NCBI RefSeq assembly: GCF_002741035.1
Contig: NZ_CP016808.1
Span: 2,651,001 to 2,715,000 of the forward strand
DNA: 64,000 nt
Source of the DNA: Paenibacillus sp. BIHB 4019
GTDB taxonomy: Bacteria; Bacillota; Bacilli; Paenibacillales; Paenibacillaceae
Reading direction: 5' to 3'
The notes under the pieces: model-generated
Database searches by the model: none
Told to the model about the DNA's origin: nothing
What the model saw: only the letters and a program-made list of their open reading frames with translations
Shown: positions 1 to 8,687 of the stretch, piece by piece
Layout of the letters: each line of letters begins with the position of its first letter
Position numbering within the stretch: the first letter of the stretch is position 1
Program-made: the position numbers and the translations under genes

Positions 1-3000
1 AAGTCTATGTAAGTGCAACAGAAACAGGCAAACAAGAAAGCGACCGTTTGGAAGTAACGGTAGCAGCAGAAGCGAAAACAGCGAAAGTAGCGGCATCGGA
101 TGTAGTGGCCGTGAACAATGCAGGCAAAGCGGACACGTTGACCGTAACAGCCGCAGCTGGAACGATCGTAAAAGTGTACGATTTGGAAACAGCAGGCAAA
201 GTGCTTGGAACAGCGACGGTAGCGGCAGGTAAAACGGAAGCGATCGTATCGATTGCACAAATCGGGACAGCCGAAACAAAAGTGTATGTAAGTGCAACAG
301 AAACAGGCAAGCTGGAAAGTGACCGCCTGGAAGTAACGGTAGATGCAGAAGGCAAAACCGACAAATTAACGGCATCGGATGTAGTAGCGGTGAACAACGT
401 AGGCAAAGCCGATACGCTGACGATCACAGCCGCAGCTGGAACGATCGTAAAAGTGTACGATTTGGAAACAGCAGGCAAAGTGCTAGGAACAGCAACAGTA
501 GCAGCAGGTAAAACAGAAGCAGTTGTATCCATCACACAAATCGGCGCAGCTGAAACAAAAGTGTATGTAAGTGCAACAGAAACAGGCAAACAAGAAAGCG
601 ACCGTCTGGAAGTAACGGTAGCTGCAGAAGCGAAAACAGCGAAAGTAGCGGCATCGGATGTAGTGGCCGTGAACAATGCAGGCAAAGCGGACACGTTGAC
701 CGTAACAGCCGCAGCTGGAACGATCGTAAAAGTGTACGATTTGGAAACAGCGGGCAAAGTGCTTGGAACAGCGACGGTAGCGGCAGGTAAAACGGAAGCG
801 ATCGTATCGATTGCACAAATCGGTGCAGCCGAAACAAAAGTCTATGTAAGTGCAACAGAAACAGGCAAACTGGAAAGTGACCGCCTGGAAGTAACGGTAG
901 ATGCAGAAGGCAAAACCGACAAATTAACGGCATCGGATGTAGTAGCGGTGAACAACGTAGGCAAAGCCGATACGCTGACGATCACAGCCGCAGCTGGAAC
1001 GATCGTAAAAGTGTACGATTTGGAAACAGCAGGCAAGGTGCTGGCAACAGCAACAGTAGCGGCAGGTAAAACGGAAGCGATTGTATCGATTCCACAAATC
1101 GGTACAGCCGAAACAAAAGTCTATGTAAGTGCAACAGAAGCAGGCAAGCTGGAAAGCGACCGTCTGGAAGTAACGGTAGATGCAGAAGGCAAAACTGACA
1201 AATTAACGGCATCGGATGTAGTAACCGTGAACAACGTAGGCAAAGCCGATACGCTGACGATCACAGCCGCAGCTGGAACAATCGTAAAAGTGTACGATTT
1301 GGAAACAGCAGGCAAAGTGCTGGGAACAGCAACAGTAGCGGCAGGTAAAACGGAAGCAGTTGTATCCATCACGCAAATCGGCGCAGCCGAAACAAAAGTC
1401 TATGTAAGTGCAACAGAAACAGGCAAACAAGAAAGCGACCGTTTGGAAGTAACGGTAGCAGCAGAAGCGAAAACAGCGAAAGTGGTAGCAGCAGATGTAA
1501 CAGCAGTGAACAATGCTGGAAGTGCAGATACTATTACAGTAAAAGCCGCAGCTGGAACGATCGTAAAAGTGTACGATTTGGAAACAGCAGGCAAAGTGCT
1601 TGGAACAGCGACGGTAGCGGCAGGTAAAACGGAAGCGATCGTATCGATTGCACAAATCGGTGCAGCCGAAACAAAAGTGTATGTAAGTGCAACAGAAACA
1701 GGCAAACTGGAAAGTGACCGCCTGGAAGTAACCGTAGATGCAGAAGGCAAAACCGACAAATTAACGGCATCGGATGTAGTAGCGGTGAACAACGTAGGTA
1801 AAGCCGATACAGTGACCGTAACGGCAGCAGCTGGAACGATCGTAAAAGTGTACGATTTGGAAACAGCAGGCAAGGTGCTGGCAACAGCAACAGTAGCGGC
1901 AGGTAAAACGGAGGCGATTGTATCGATTCCACAAATCGGTACAGCCGAAACAAAAGTCTATGTAAGTGCAACGGCAACAGGCAAACAAGAAAGCGACCGT
2001 CTGGAAGTAACGGTAGATGCAGAAGGCAAAACCGACAAATTAACGGCATCGGATGTAGTAGCGGTGAACAACGTAGGCAAAGCCGATACGCTGACGATCA
2101 CAGCAGCAGCTGGAACAATCGTAAAAGTGTACGATTTGGAAACAGCAGGCAAAGTGCTGGGAACAGCAACAGTAGCGGCAGGTAAAACGGAAGCAGTTGT
2201 ATCCATCACGCAAATCGGCGCAGCCGAAACAAAAGTCTATGTAAGTGCAACAGAAACAGGCAAACAAGAAAGCGACCGTTTGGAAGTAACGGTAGCAGCA
2301 GAAGCGAAAACAGCGAAAGTGGTAGCAGCAGATGTAACAGCAGTGAACAATGCTGGAAGTGCAGATACTATTACAGTAAAAGCAGCAGCTGGAACGATTG
2401 TAAAAGTATACGATTTGGAAACAGCAGGCAAAGTGCTTGGAACAGCGACGGTAGCGGCAGGTAAAACGGAAGCGATCGTATCGATTGCACAAATCGGTGC
2501 AGCCGAAACAAAAGTGTATGTAAGTGCAACAGAAACAGGCAAACTGGAAAGTGACCGCCTGGAAGTAACCGTAGATGCAGAAGGCAAAACCGACAAATTA
2601 ACGGCATCGGATGTAGTAGCGGTGAACAACGTAGGTAAAGCCGATACAGTGACCGTAACGGCAGCAGCTGGAACGATCGTAAAAGTGTACGATTTGGAAA
2701 CAGCAGGCAAGGTGCTGGCAACAGCAACAGTAGCGGCAGGTAAAACGGAGGCGATTGTATCGATTCCACAAATCGGTACAGCCGAAACAAAAGTCTATGT
2801 AAGTGCAACGGCAACAGGCAAACAAGAAAGCGACCGTCTGGAAGTAACGGTAGCAGCAGAAGCGAAAACAGCGAAAGTGGTAGCAGCAGATGTAACAGCA
2901 GTGAACAATGCTGGAAGTGCAGATACTATTACAGTAAAAGCAGCAGCTGGAACGATTGTAAAAGTGTACGATTTGGAAACAGCAGGCAAAGTGCTTGGAA

Positions 3001-5102
3001 CAGCAACGGTAGCGGCAGGTAAAACGGAAGCGATCGTATCGATTGCACAAATCGGGACAGCCGAAACAAAAGTGTATGTAAGTGCAACAGAAACAGGCAA
3101 GCTGGAAAGTGACCGCCTGGAAGTAACGGTAGATGCAGAAGGCAAAACCGACAAATTAACGGCATCGGATGTAGTAGCGGTGAACAACGTAGGCAAAGCC
3201 GATACACTGACGATCACAGCCGCAGCTGGAACAGTCGTAAAAGTGTACGATTTGGAAACAGCAGGCAAAGTGCTAGGAACAGCAACAGTAGCAGCAGGTA
3301 AAACAGAAGCAGTTGTATCCATCACGCAAATCGGCGCAGCCGAAACAAAAGTGTATGTAAGTGCAACGGCAACAGGCAAACAAGAAAGCGACCGTCTGGA
3401 AGTAACCGTAGCAGCAGAAGCGAAAACAGCGAAAGTGGTAGCAGCAGATGTAACGGCAGTGAACAATGCTGGAAGTGCAGATACTATTACAGTAAAAGCA
3501 GCAGCTGGAACGATTGTAAAAGTGTACGATTTGGAAACAGCAGGCAAAGTGCTTGGAACAGCAACGGTAGCGGCAGGTAAAACGGAAGCGGTCGTATCCA
3601 TTGCCCAAGTTGGCACAGCCGAAACAAAAGTGTATGTAAGTGCAACAGAAACCGGTAAGCTGGAAAGCGACCGTCTGGAAGTAACGGTAGCTGCAGAAGG
3701 CAAAACCGACAAACTAACTGCCTCAGAAGTAGTAGCCGTAAACAACGTAGGTAAAGCAGATACGCTGACGATCACAGCTGCAGCTGGAACGATCGTAAAA
3801 GTGTACGATTTGGAGACAGCGGGCAAAGTGCTTGGAACAGCGACGGTAGCAGCAGGTAAAACAGAAGCAGTTGTATCCATCACACAAATCGGCGCAGCCG
3901 AAACAAAAGTGTATGTAAGTGCAACGGCAACAGGCAAACAAGAAAGCGACCGTCTGGAAGTAACCGTAGCAGCAGAAGCGAAAACAGCGAAAGTACTGGT
4001 AGCTGATGTAACGGCAGTGAACAATGCAGGCAGCGCAGATACCTTCACGGTAAAAGCAGCAGCTGGAACGATCGTAAAAGTGTACGATTTGGAAACAGCA
4101 GGCAAAGTATTGGGCACAGCAACAGTAGCAGCAGGTAAAACGGAAGCGGTTGTATCGATTGCTCAAGTGGGCACAGCTGAAACTAAAGTATATGTGAGTG
4201 CAACAGAAACCGGTAAGCTGGAAAGCGAACGCCAAGAAATCACACTAGCGGCAGAAGGTAAGACCGATAAAGTTGTAACAGCAAATATTACGGTAGCGAA
4301 CAATGTGGGTAAAGCAGATACGATTACAGTTCCTGCAGCAGTTGGTGCAGTTGTAAAAGTATATGATGCTGCTACAGCTGGTAAACTTTTAGGCTCTGCA
4401 ACGGTAGCTACTGGCAAAACAGAAGGAATCGTTTCTATCAGTCAATTAGGTGTAGATGCGACAAAAGTATATGTAACTGTAACGGAAGCTGGTAAACAGG
4501 AAAGTGAACGCGAGGAAGTGGCGGTAGCAGCAGAAGCTGTAACAACGGCTCCAGCAGAAAGTGCAATTACAATTGTAAATAATGCTGGCAAAGCAGATAC
4601 GATTACCGTTACAGATGTCGTTGCAGGTGATATCGTTAAAATCTTTAGAACGGGTACGACTACGGTTATCGGTTCTGCTACCATTGCAGCTGGTAAAACA
4701 GAAGCCACTATCTCGATTGCTCAATTGGGCGTGGATGCTTCCAGCGTAGATGTGACTATCACAAGCAAAGACAAACGCGAAAGCGCAAAAACGACAAAGT
4801 CGTATGATGCGGAAGCTGTGACAACTGCTCCAGATGCAAGTAAGATTACCATTACCAACAATGCTACAGGAACCAATGATACCATTGCGGTAAGCGGACT
4901 TACGGGCGGAGATGTTGTAAAAGTATATGCTGCAGGTACTACGACCGTAATTGGAACTTACACAGTTATCAATGGTGGATCAGAAGCAGTTGTTTCCATT
5001 AAACAATTGGGAGCAGCATCGGGGTCCGTTGATATTACGGTAACAAGCGTTGGTAAACGTGAAAGTGAAAAAACAACAAAATCGTACGATGCAGAAGCTT
5101 AA
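1..5102 (+). CDS. Giant tandem-repeat surface-type protein (5' end outside window)
   Basis: The reading frame is open from base 3, so the N-terminus lies outside the window; an apparent TTG start at 48 is just a Leu codon inside a repeat. About 1,699 residues are visible, all in modules of ~93 residues. Each module has a VNN-x-GKADT segment, a hydrophobic core around IVKVYDLETAGKVLG, then TATVAAGKTEA, VYVSAT and an ESDR-LEVTV junction, alternating beta-strand-like stretches typical of Ig-like or S-layer-associated repeats. There is no Cys, no LPXTG-type sorting signal and no SLH domain at the visible C-terminus, which ends in YDAEA; any signal peptide or anchor would be upstream. The last three modules (from about 4230) are divergent, the earlier 15 are almost identical. 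A strong terminator follows the stop. A cell-surface or secreted structural role is inferred; the exact family is not recognised. Confidence 0.8.
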   Translation, partial: VYVSATETGKQESDRLEVTVAAEAKTAKVAASDVVAVNNAGKADTLTVTAAAGTIVKVYDLETAGKVLGTATVAAGKTEAIVSIAQIGTAETKVYVSATETGKLESDRLEVTVDAEGKTDKLTASDVVAVNNVGKADTLTITAAAGTIVKVYDLETAGKVLGTATVAAGKTEAVVSITQIGAAETKVYVSATETGKQESDRLEVTVAAEAKTAKVAASDVVAVNNAGKADTLTVTAAAGTIVKVYDLETAGKVLGTATVAAGKTEAIVSIAQIGAAETKVYVSATETGKLESDRLEVTVDAEGKTDKLTASDVVAVNNVGKADTLTITAAAGTIVKVYDLETAGKVLATATVAAGKTEAIVSIPQIGTAETKVYVSATEAGKLESDRLEVTVDAEGKTDKLTASDVVTVNNVGKADTLTITAAAGTIVKVYDLETAGKVLGTATVAAGKTEAVVSITQIGAAETKVYVSATETGKQESDRLEVTVAAEAKTAKVVAADVTAVNNAGSADTITVKAAAGTIVKVYDLETAGKVLGTATVAAGKTEAIVSIAQIGAAETKVYVSATETGKLESDRLEVTVDAEGKTDKLTASDVVAVNNVGKADTVTVTAAAGTIVKVYDLETAGKVLATATVAAGKTEAIVSIPQIGTAETKVYVSATATGKQESDRLEVTVDAEGKTDKLTASDVVAVNNVGKADTLTITAAAGTIVKVYDLETAGKVLGTATVAAGKTEAVVSITQIGAAETKVYVSATETGKQESDRLEVTVAAEAKTAKVVAADVTAVNNAGSADTITVKAAAGTIVKVYDLETAGKVLGTATVAAGKTEAIVSIAQIGAAETKVYVSATETGKLESDRLEVTVDAEGKTDKLTASDVVAVNNVGKADTVTVTAAAGTIVKVYDLETAGKVLATATVAAGKTEAIVSIPQIGTAETKVYVSATATGKQESDRLEVTVAAEAKTAKVVAADVTAVNNAGSADTITVKAAAGTIVKVYDLETAGKVLGTATVAAGKTEAIVSIAQIGTAETKVYVSATETGKLESDRLEVTVDAEGKTDKLTASDVVAVNNVGKADTLTITAAAGTVVKVYDLETAGKVLGTATVAAGKTEAVVSITQIGAAETKVYVSATATGKQESDRLEVTVAAEAKTAKVVAADVTAVNNAGSADTITVKAAAGTIVKVYDLETAGKVLGTATVAAGKTEAVVSIAQVGTAETKVYVSATETGKLESDRLEVTVAAEGKTDKLTASEVVAVNNVGKADTLTITAAAGTIVKVYDLETAGKVLGTATVAAGKTEAVVSITQIGAAETKVYVSATATGKQESDRLEVTVAAEAKTAKVLVADVTAVNNAGSADTFTVKAAAGTIVKVYDLETAGKVLGTATVAAGKTEAVVSIAQVGTAETKVYVSATETGKLESERQEITLAAEGKTDKVVTANITVANNVGKADTITVPAAVGAVVKVYDAATAGKLLGSATVATGKTEGIVSISQLGVDATKVYVTVTEAGKQESEREEVAVAAEAVTTAPAESAITIVNNAGKADTITVTDVVAGDIVKIFRTGTTTVIGSATIAAGKTEATISIAQLGVDASSVDVTITSKDKRESAKTTKSYDAEAVTTAPDASKITITNNATGTNDTIAVSGLTGGDVVKVYAAGTTTVIGTYTVINGGSEAVVSIKQLGAASGSVDITVTSVGKRESEKTTKSYDAEA
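21..5048 (+). repeat. Coding tandem repeat, 279-bp unit, 18 copies
   Basis: The marker GAAACAGGC (or close variants) recurs at 21, 300, 579, 858, 1137, 1416, 1695, 1974, 2253, 2532, 2811, 3090, 3369, 3648, 3927, 4206, 4485 and 4764: an exact 279-bp step (93 codons). The last step, to about 5046, is 282 bp. Modules fall into two main types, one beginning LEVTVAAEAKTAKV and one beginning LEVTVDAEGKTDKL. These mostly alternate, giving a 558-bp higher-order period, with local B-A-B' triplets. Identity extends to third codon positions in the first 15 units, which points to recent homogenisation by recombination. Confidence 0.95.
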
Positions 5103-5120
5103 GTAATAAAAAGCTAAAGA

Positions 5121-5154
5121 AAAAACACCTTCCTGAAAATGGAAGGTGTTTTTT
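5121..5154 (+). terminator. Intrinsic terminator after the repeat protein
   Basis: AAAACACCTTCC and GGAAGGTGTTTT form a 12-bp stem around a 7-base loop and run into a T stretch. It lies 19 bases after the TAA stop of the repeat protein and separates it from the nonulosonate operon. Confidence 0.92.
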
Positions 5155-5186
5155 CACGTTTATAAAGGGTTCATGTTATTATGAAC

Positions 5187-5214
5187 TACATATTGAGTCA
5201 TTTATAACCGATAA
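5187..5214 (+). promoter_or_regulatory. Sigma-D-like promoter candidate upstream of legB
   Basis: ACCGATAA (5207-5214) is one base from the Bacillus sigma-D -10 consensus GCCGATAA. TACA (5187-5190) stands 16 bases upstream, near the TAAA -35 element. No good sigma-A promoter was found in this 170-bp gap. Weak hairpins at 5169-5186 (GTTCAT/ATGAAC) and 5230-5243 (AAATCG/CGATTT) flank it. Match by eye only. Confidence 0.4.
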
Positions 5215-5272
5215 ATGAACTATAGCTTAAAATCGAACGATTTCCCGAAGTAGTAAGTCTTAGGAGGAACAT

Positions 5273-6280
5273 ATGAGAAAATACGGAAAAGTACTAGTGA
5301 CTGGAGCAGATGGATTTATTGGCTCTCATTTAACAGAGGCGCTTGTTCGTCGTGGATACGATGTGCGAGCATTTACATTGTATAATTCGTTTAACACTTG
5401 GGGCTGGCTGGATGAATGTGCAGATGATGTTCGTGGGCAATTTGAGGTTTTTGCAGGGGATATCCGTGATGCATACGGAGTGCGTGAATCCATGAAAGAT
5501 TGCGATGCGGTACTGCATTTGGCTGCACTTATTGCCATACCCTATTCGTATCATTCTCCGGACACATACGTCGATACCAACATAAAAGGAACATTGAATG
5601 TATTGCAAGCTGCACGTGAATTAAAGCTTTCTAAAGTCATACATACGTCTACAAGCGAGGTTTATGGGACAGCGCGCTTTGTTCCTATAACGGAAGAGCA
5701 TCCACTGACTGGACAATCTCCATACTCCGCTACAAAAATTGGTGCCGATCAAATGGCGATGTCATTTTATCGTTCCTTTGAAACGCCAGTTGGCATTATC
5801 AGGCCATTTAATACATACGGACCACGTCAATCTGCAAGGGCAGTTATCCCGACCATCATTACACAAATTGCAGCAGGTCAAGAGAAAATTAAGTTAGGCA
5901 CTATTCATCCTACAAGGGATTTTAACTATGTTGCCGATACAGTGAACGGCTTTATCGCAATGCTAGAGTCGGATAATTGCATTGGAGAAGAGATTAATAT
6001 TGGAAGCAACTATGAAATATCTATTGGCGACACGGCTAAACTCATCGGTGAAGTGATGAATAAGGACATTGAAATCGTAAGTGACGAAATACGTTTGCGT
6101 CCAGAAAAAAGCGAAGTGGAACGCCTATGGGCGGATAACTCGAAAGCAAAAAGGTTATTACAATGGCAGCCTGAATATGCCGGATTAGAGGGATTTAGGC
6201 GGGGTCTTGATGAAACGATTGAGTGGTTTACAAAACCAGGCGCCTTAAGCAAATACAAAGCCGGACAATACAATGTATAG
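5273..6280 (+). CDS. legB: LegB-type NAD-dependent nucleotide-sugar 4,6-dehydratase
   Basis: 335-residue extended short-chain dehydrogenase. The N-terminus has the NAD-binding VTGADGFIGSHL loop (about residues 9-20), STSEVYG follows near residue 125, and the catalytic YSATK (YxxxK) lies near 150. In the legionaminic pathway LegB removes water from a GDP- or UDP-linked GlcNAc to give the 4-keto-6-deoxy sugar, the first committed step. AGGAGG at 5262-5267 sets the ATG. It is the first gene of a nine-gene operon whose next gene is the matching aminotransferase, which favours LegB over the many other epimerase/dehydratases of this fold. Nucleotide specificity cannot be read from sequence; the GDP form is inferred from ptmE in the same operon. 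Confidence 0.85.
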   Translation: MRKYGKVLVTGADGFIGSHLTEALVRRGYDVRAFTLYNSFNTWGWLDECADDVRGQFEVFAGDIRDAYGVRESMKDCDAVLHLAALIAIPYSYHSPDTYVDTNIKGTLNVLQAARELKLSKVIHTSTSEVYGTARFVPITEEHPLTGQSPYSATKIGADQMAMSFYRSFETPVGIIRPFNTYGPRQSARAVIPTIITQIAAGQEKIKLGTIHPTRDFNYVADTVNGFIAMLESDNCIGEEINIGSNYEISIGDTAKLIGEVMNKDIEIVSDEIRLRPEKSEVERLWADNSKAKRLLQWQPEYAGLEGFRRGLDETIEWFTKPGALSKYKAGQYNV

Positions 6281-6303
6281 TTGACATTATGGAGGCTTTA
6301 GTT

Positions 6304-7506
6304 ATGAAAACAGAAAGTTTAGCCAAGCAAATAGTAGAATCTTTAAAGCAGGCATTGCCCAATCGTCAGTCTTTTACGGCGCTGCACGAGCCTGTTTTTC
6401 AGGGAAATGAATGGGACTATGTTAAAGAGTGTTTGGATACCGGGTGGGTATCTTCAGTTGGGAAATTTGTAGATCGCTTTGAATACGATATGGCTGCTTA
6501 TACCGATTCGCCTTATGCTATAGCTGTTGTAAATGGTACAGCGGCGCTGCACATTAGCTTGCTGCTTGCAGGCGTTGAGAAAGACGATGAGGTCCTTATA
6601 CCCTCTCTAACTTTTGTGGCAACAGCAAATGCTATATCTTATTGCCAAGCAATACCTCATTTGGTTGATGTTGCGAGAGATACACTTGGCTTAGATCCTA
6701 TTAAACTGGCTGAATATTTACATGAAATAGCGGAAACCCGGTCGGATGGTTTTACATATAACCGAAAGACGCAAAGAAGAATTGCGGCTGTTGTACCCAT
6801 GCATGCTTTTGGACATCCTGTAGATCTGGATGCATTAATGGGAGTATGCGAACGTTACCGTCTGGTTCTAGTAGAGGATGCTGCCGAATCACTCGGTTCT
6901 TACTATAGGGGTAAGCATACGGGCACTTACGGCAAATTGGCTGCTTTAAGCTTTAATGGCAATAAGATCATTACGACAGGCGGGGGCGGAATCATTTTGA
7001 CTGCTGACGAGGGCCTTGCCAAGCAGGCGAAGCATCTTACAACAACGGCAAAAGTTCCGCATCGGTGGGCTTTTCAGCATGACCAAGTGGGTTACAACTA
7101 CCGTCTTCCTAATTTAAATGCAGCGTTGGGCTGTGCCCAGCTTGAGAAGCTGCCACAAATCTTACACAAAAAAAGACAGCTGGCCGAGCGTTACAAAGAC
7201 GTTTTTTCACAGCTGGAGGGTGCGGCTTTTGTCGAAGAAAAGGAAGAAGGAACTTGCAACTACTGGCTTAATACATTATTGCTGAATCAGCCTGATGAGC
7301 TCATACGCGATCAGATTTTAGAGCTTACTAACGATGCAGGATTTATGACACGCCCCATTTGGACTCCGATGCATCGGCTCCCTATGTATAGTCATTGCCC
7401 TCAAATGGATATGACAGTTACTGAAGAGTTGGAGCATCGTGTTATTAACATTCCAAGCGGTTCTTCTTTGTATGAGGATATAGTGAGCAATGAGGTAACC
7501 CTATGA
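6304..7506 (+). CDS. legC: LegC-type PLP-dependent aminotransferase
   Basis: 400 residues, DegT/DnrJ/EryC1/StrS family. It should aminate C4 of the keto-sugar made by LegB. Visible landmarks are NGTAALHISL (PLP phosphate region), SLTFVATANA, VEDAAESLGS (Asp pairing with the pyridine nitrogen) and SFNGNKIITTGGGG, which carries the Schiff-base Lys. The frame opens further upstream, but ATG 6304 has GGAGG at 6291-6295 eight bases away and is preferred over ATG 6289. It starts 23 bases after legB and overlaps the next gene by 4 bases (ATGA), so translation is probably coupled. The C-terminal region is typical of the family; nothing is missing. Confidence 0.87.
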   Translation: MKTESLAKQIVESLKQALPNRQSFTALHEPVFQGNEWDYVKECLDTGWVSSVGKFVDRFEYDMAAYTDSPYAIAVVNGTAALHISLLLAGVEKDDEVLIPSLTFVATANAISYCQAIPHLVDVARDTLGLDPIKLAEYLHEIAETRSDGFTYNRKTQRRIAAVVPMHAFGHPVDLDALMGVCERYRLVLVEDAAESLGSYYRGKHTGTYGKLAALSFNGNKIITTGGGGIILTADEGLAKQAKHLTTTAKVPHRWAFQHDQVGYNYRLPNLNAALGCAQLEKLPQILHKKRQLAERYKDVFSQLEGAAFVEEKEEGTCNYWLNTLLLNQPDELIRDQILELTNDAGFMTRPIWTPMHRLPMYSHCPQMDMTVTEELEHRVINIPSGSSLYEDIVSNEVTL

Positions 7507-8675
7507 GGAACATATGCGTAGTTACCGGTTCTCGGGCTGATTATGGGCTTTTGTATCCTTTGTTAAAGGAAGTTAAAGCAGATAATGAACTGGTTTTAAA
7601 AATCGCCGTGACGGGCATGCATCTTTCTCAAGAGTACGGATTTACTTTTCAAGAAATTGAAGATGATGGATTTGTCATTGATGAAAAGGTAGATATGCTG
7701 CTTGCAAGTGATACGCAGGCAGGAATCACCAAATCAATGGGAATGGGCTTGATTGGGTTTGCAGATGCCTATCAACGACTTAAGCCTGACATGGTAGTAG
7801 TGTTGGGTGATCGCTATGAAATCATGATTGCTGTACAAGCAGCCATGATGGCTAATATTCCAATTGCCCATTTGCATGGAGGCGAAAGTACCGAAGGAAT
7901 GGTTGATGAAGCGATCAGGCATTCGATATCAAAAATGGCGCATTTACACTTTGCATCAACAGAAAAATATCGACAGCGCATTATTCAACTCGGGGAAAAT
8001 CCCAATAGAGTATTTAATGTAGGTGCCATCGGTTTAGATAATATTCGTAATTTGGATTTACTAACCAAGGAAGAGTTTGAGCAATCTATTAACTTTAGCT
8101 TGTGCGCAGTTACCTTTTTAGTTACTTATCACCCATTAACGCTAGCCCATCGGAGCTCGGAGGAACTGACGAGCGAGCTGCTTGCAGCGTTAGACCAATT
8201 TCCGCAGGCTGGTATCATTTTCACGAAACCAAACTCGGATGCGGATGGACGAATTATTTCAAAAATGATAGATGATTATGTGAAATTGAATGAGAAACGA
8301 TGTGTTTCCTTTGATTCACTCGGAAAGCTGAGATATCTAAGCGCTTTACAGCATGTGGATGTTGTAATTGGCAATTCATCCAGTGGCATCATCGAAGTGC
8401 CTATGTTCAAAAAACCAACGGTCGATATTGGAATTCGGCAGCAGGGCAGGATAAAGGGAACGACGGTCATTCAGACAGGTGAAACGAGGGAGCATATTAT
8501 TCAGGCGATTCATCAGGCAATGGATCGAACATTCCTCCAATCATTTGTGGAAGGCTCCTCTTCTTTGTATGGAAACGGTGGAACTGCGGCTAAAATTAAG
8601 GAACAACTAAAGCAGATAGACTTAACCGGGATTTTGAATAAAAGGTTTTATGATATAGAGGGTTCAAAGGATTAA
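7503..8675 (+). CDS. legG: LegG/NeuC-type hydrolysing nucleotide-sugar 2-epimerase
   Basis: 390 residues of the UDP-GlcNAc 2-epimerase fold (GT-B-like). The start TGSRADYGLLYPLL is the hallmark of the hydrolysing NeuC branch. GDRYEIM (~101-107), HLHGGE (~121-126) and the late GNSSSGIIE motif (~287-295) are further family landmarks. The enzyme inverts C2 and releases the nucleotide, giving the free 2,4-diacetamido-2,4,6-trideoxymannose used by the synthase encoded next. The ATG overlaps the legC stop by ATGA. The context with LegB/LegC and PtmE favours LegG over a sialic-acid NeuC. Confidence 0.87.
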   Translation: MRNICVVTGSRADYGLLYPLLKEVKADNELVLKIAVTGMHLSQEYGFTFQEIEDDGFVIDEKVDMLLASDTQAGITKSMGMGLIGFADAYQRLKPDMVVVLGDRYEIMIAVQAAMMANIPIAHLHGGESTEGMVDEAIRHSISKMAHLHFASTEKYRQRIIQLGENPNRVFNVGAIGLDNIRNLDLLTKEEFEQSINFSLCAVTFLVTYHPLTLAHRSSEELTSELLAALDQFPQAGIIFTKPNSDADGRIISKMIDDYVKLNEKRCVSFDSLGKLRYLSALQHVDVVIGNSSSGIIEVPMFKKPTVDIGIRQQGRIKGTTVIQTGETREHIIQAIHQAMDRTFLQSFVEGSSSLYGNGGTAAKIKEQLKQIDLTGILNKRFYDIEGSKD

Positions 8676-8687
8676 GGAGGCGAGCTA

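Noticed and set aside
2795..4117. Long open frame (440 codons) on the minus strand inside the repeat array, with several shorter ones
   Set aside because: They repeat with the same 279-bp period as the sense modules, arise from the biased codon use of the repeat, and lack ribosome sites.
1..5048. CRISPR array or non-coding satellite
   Set aside because: Units are 279 bp, contiguous, without unique spacers, and a single frame stays open throughout.
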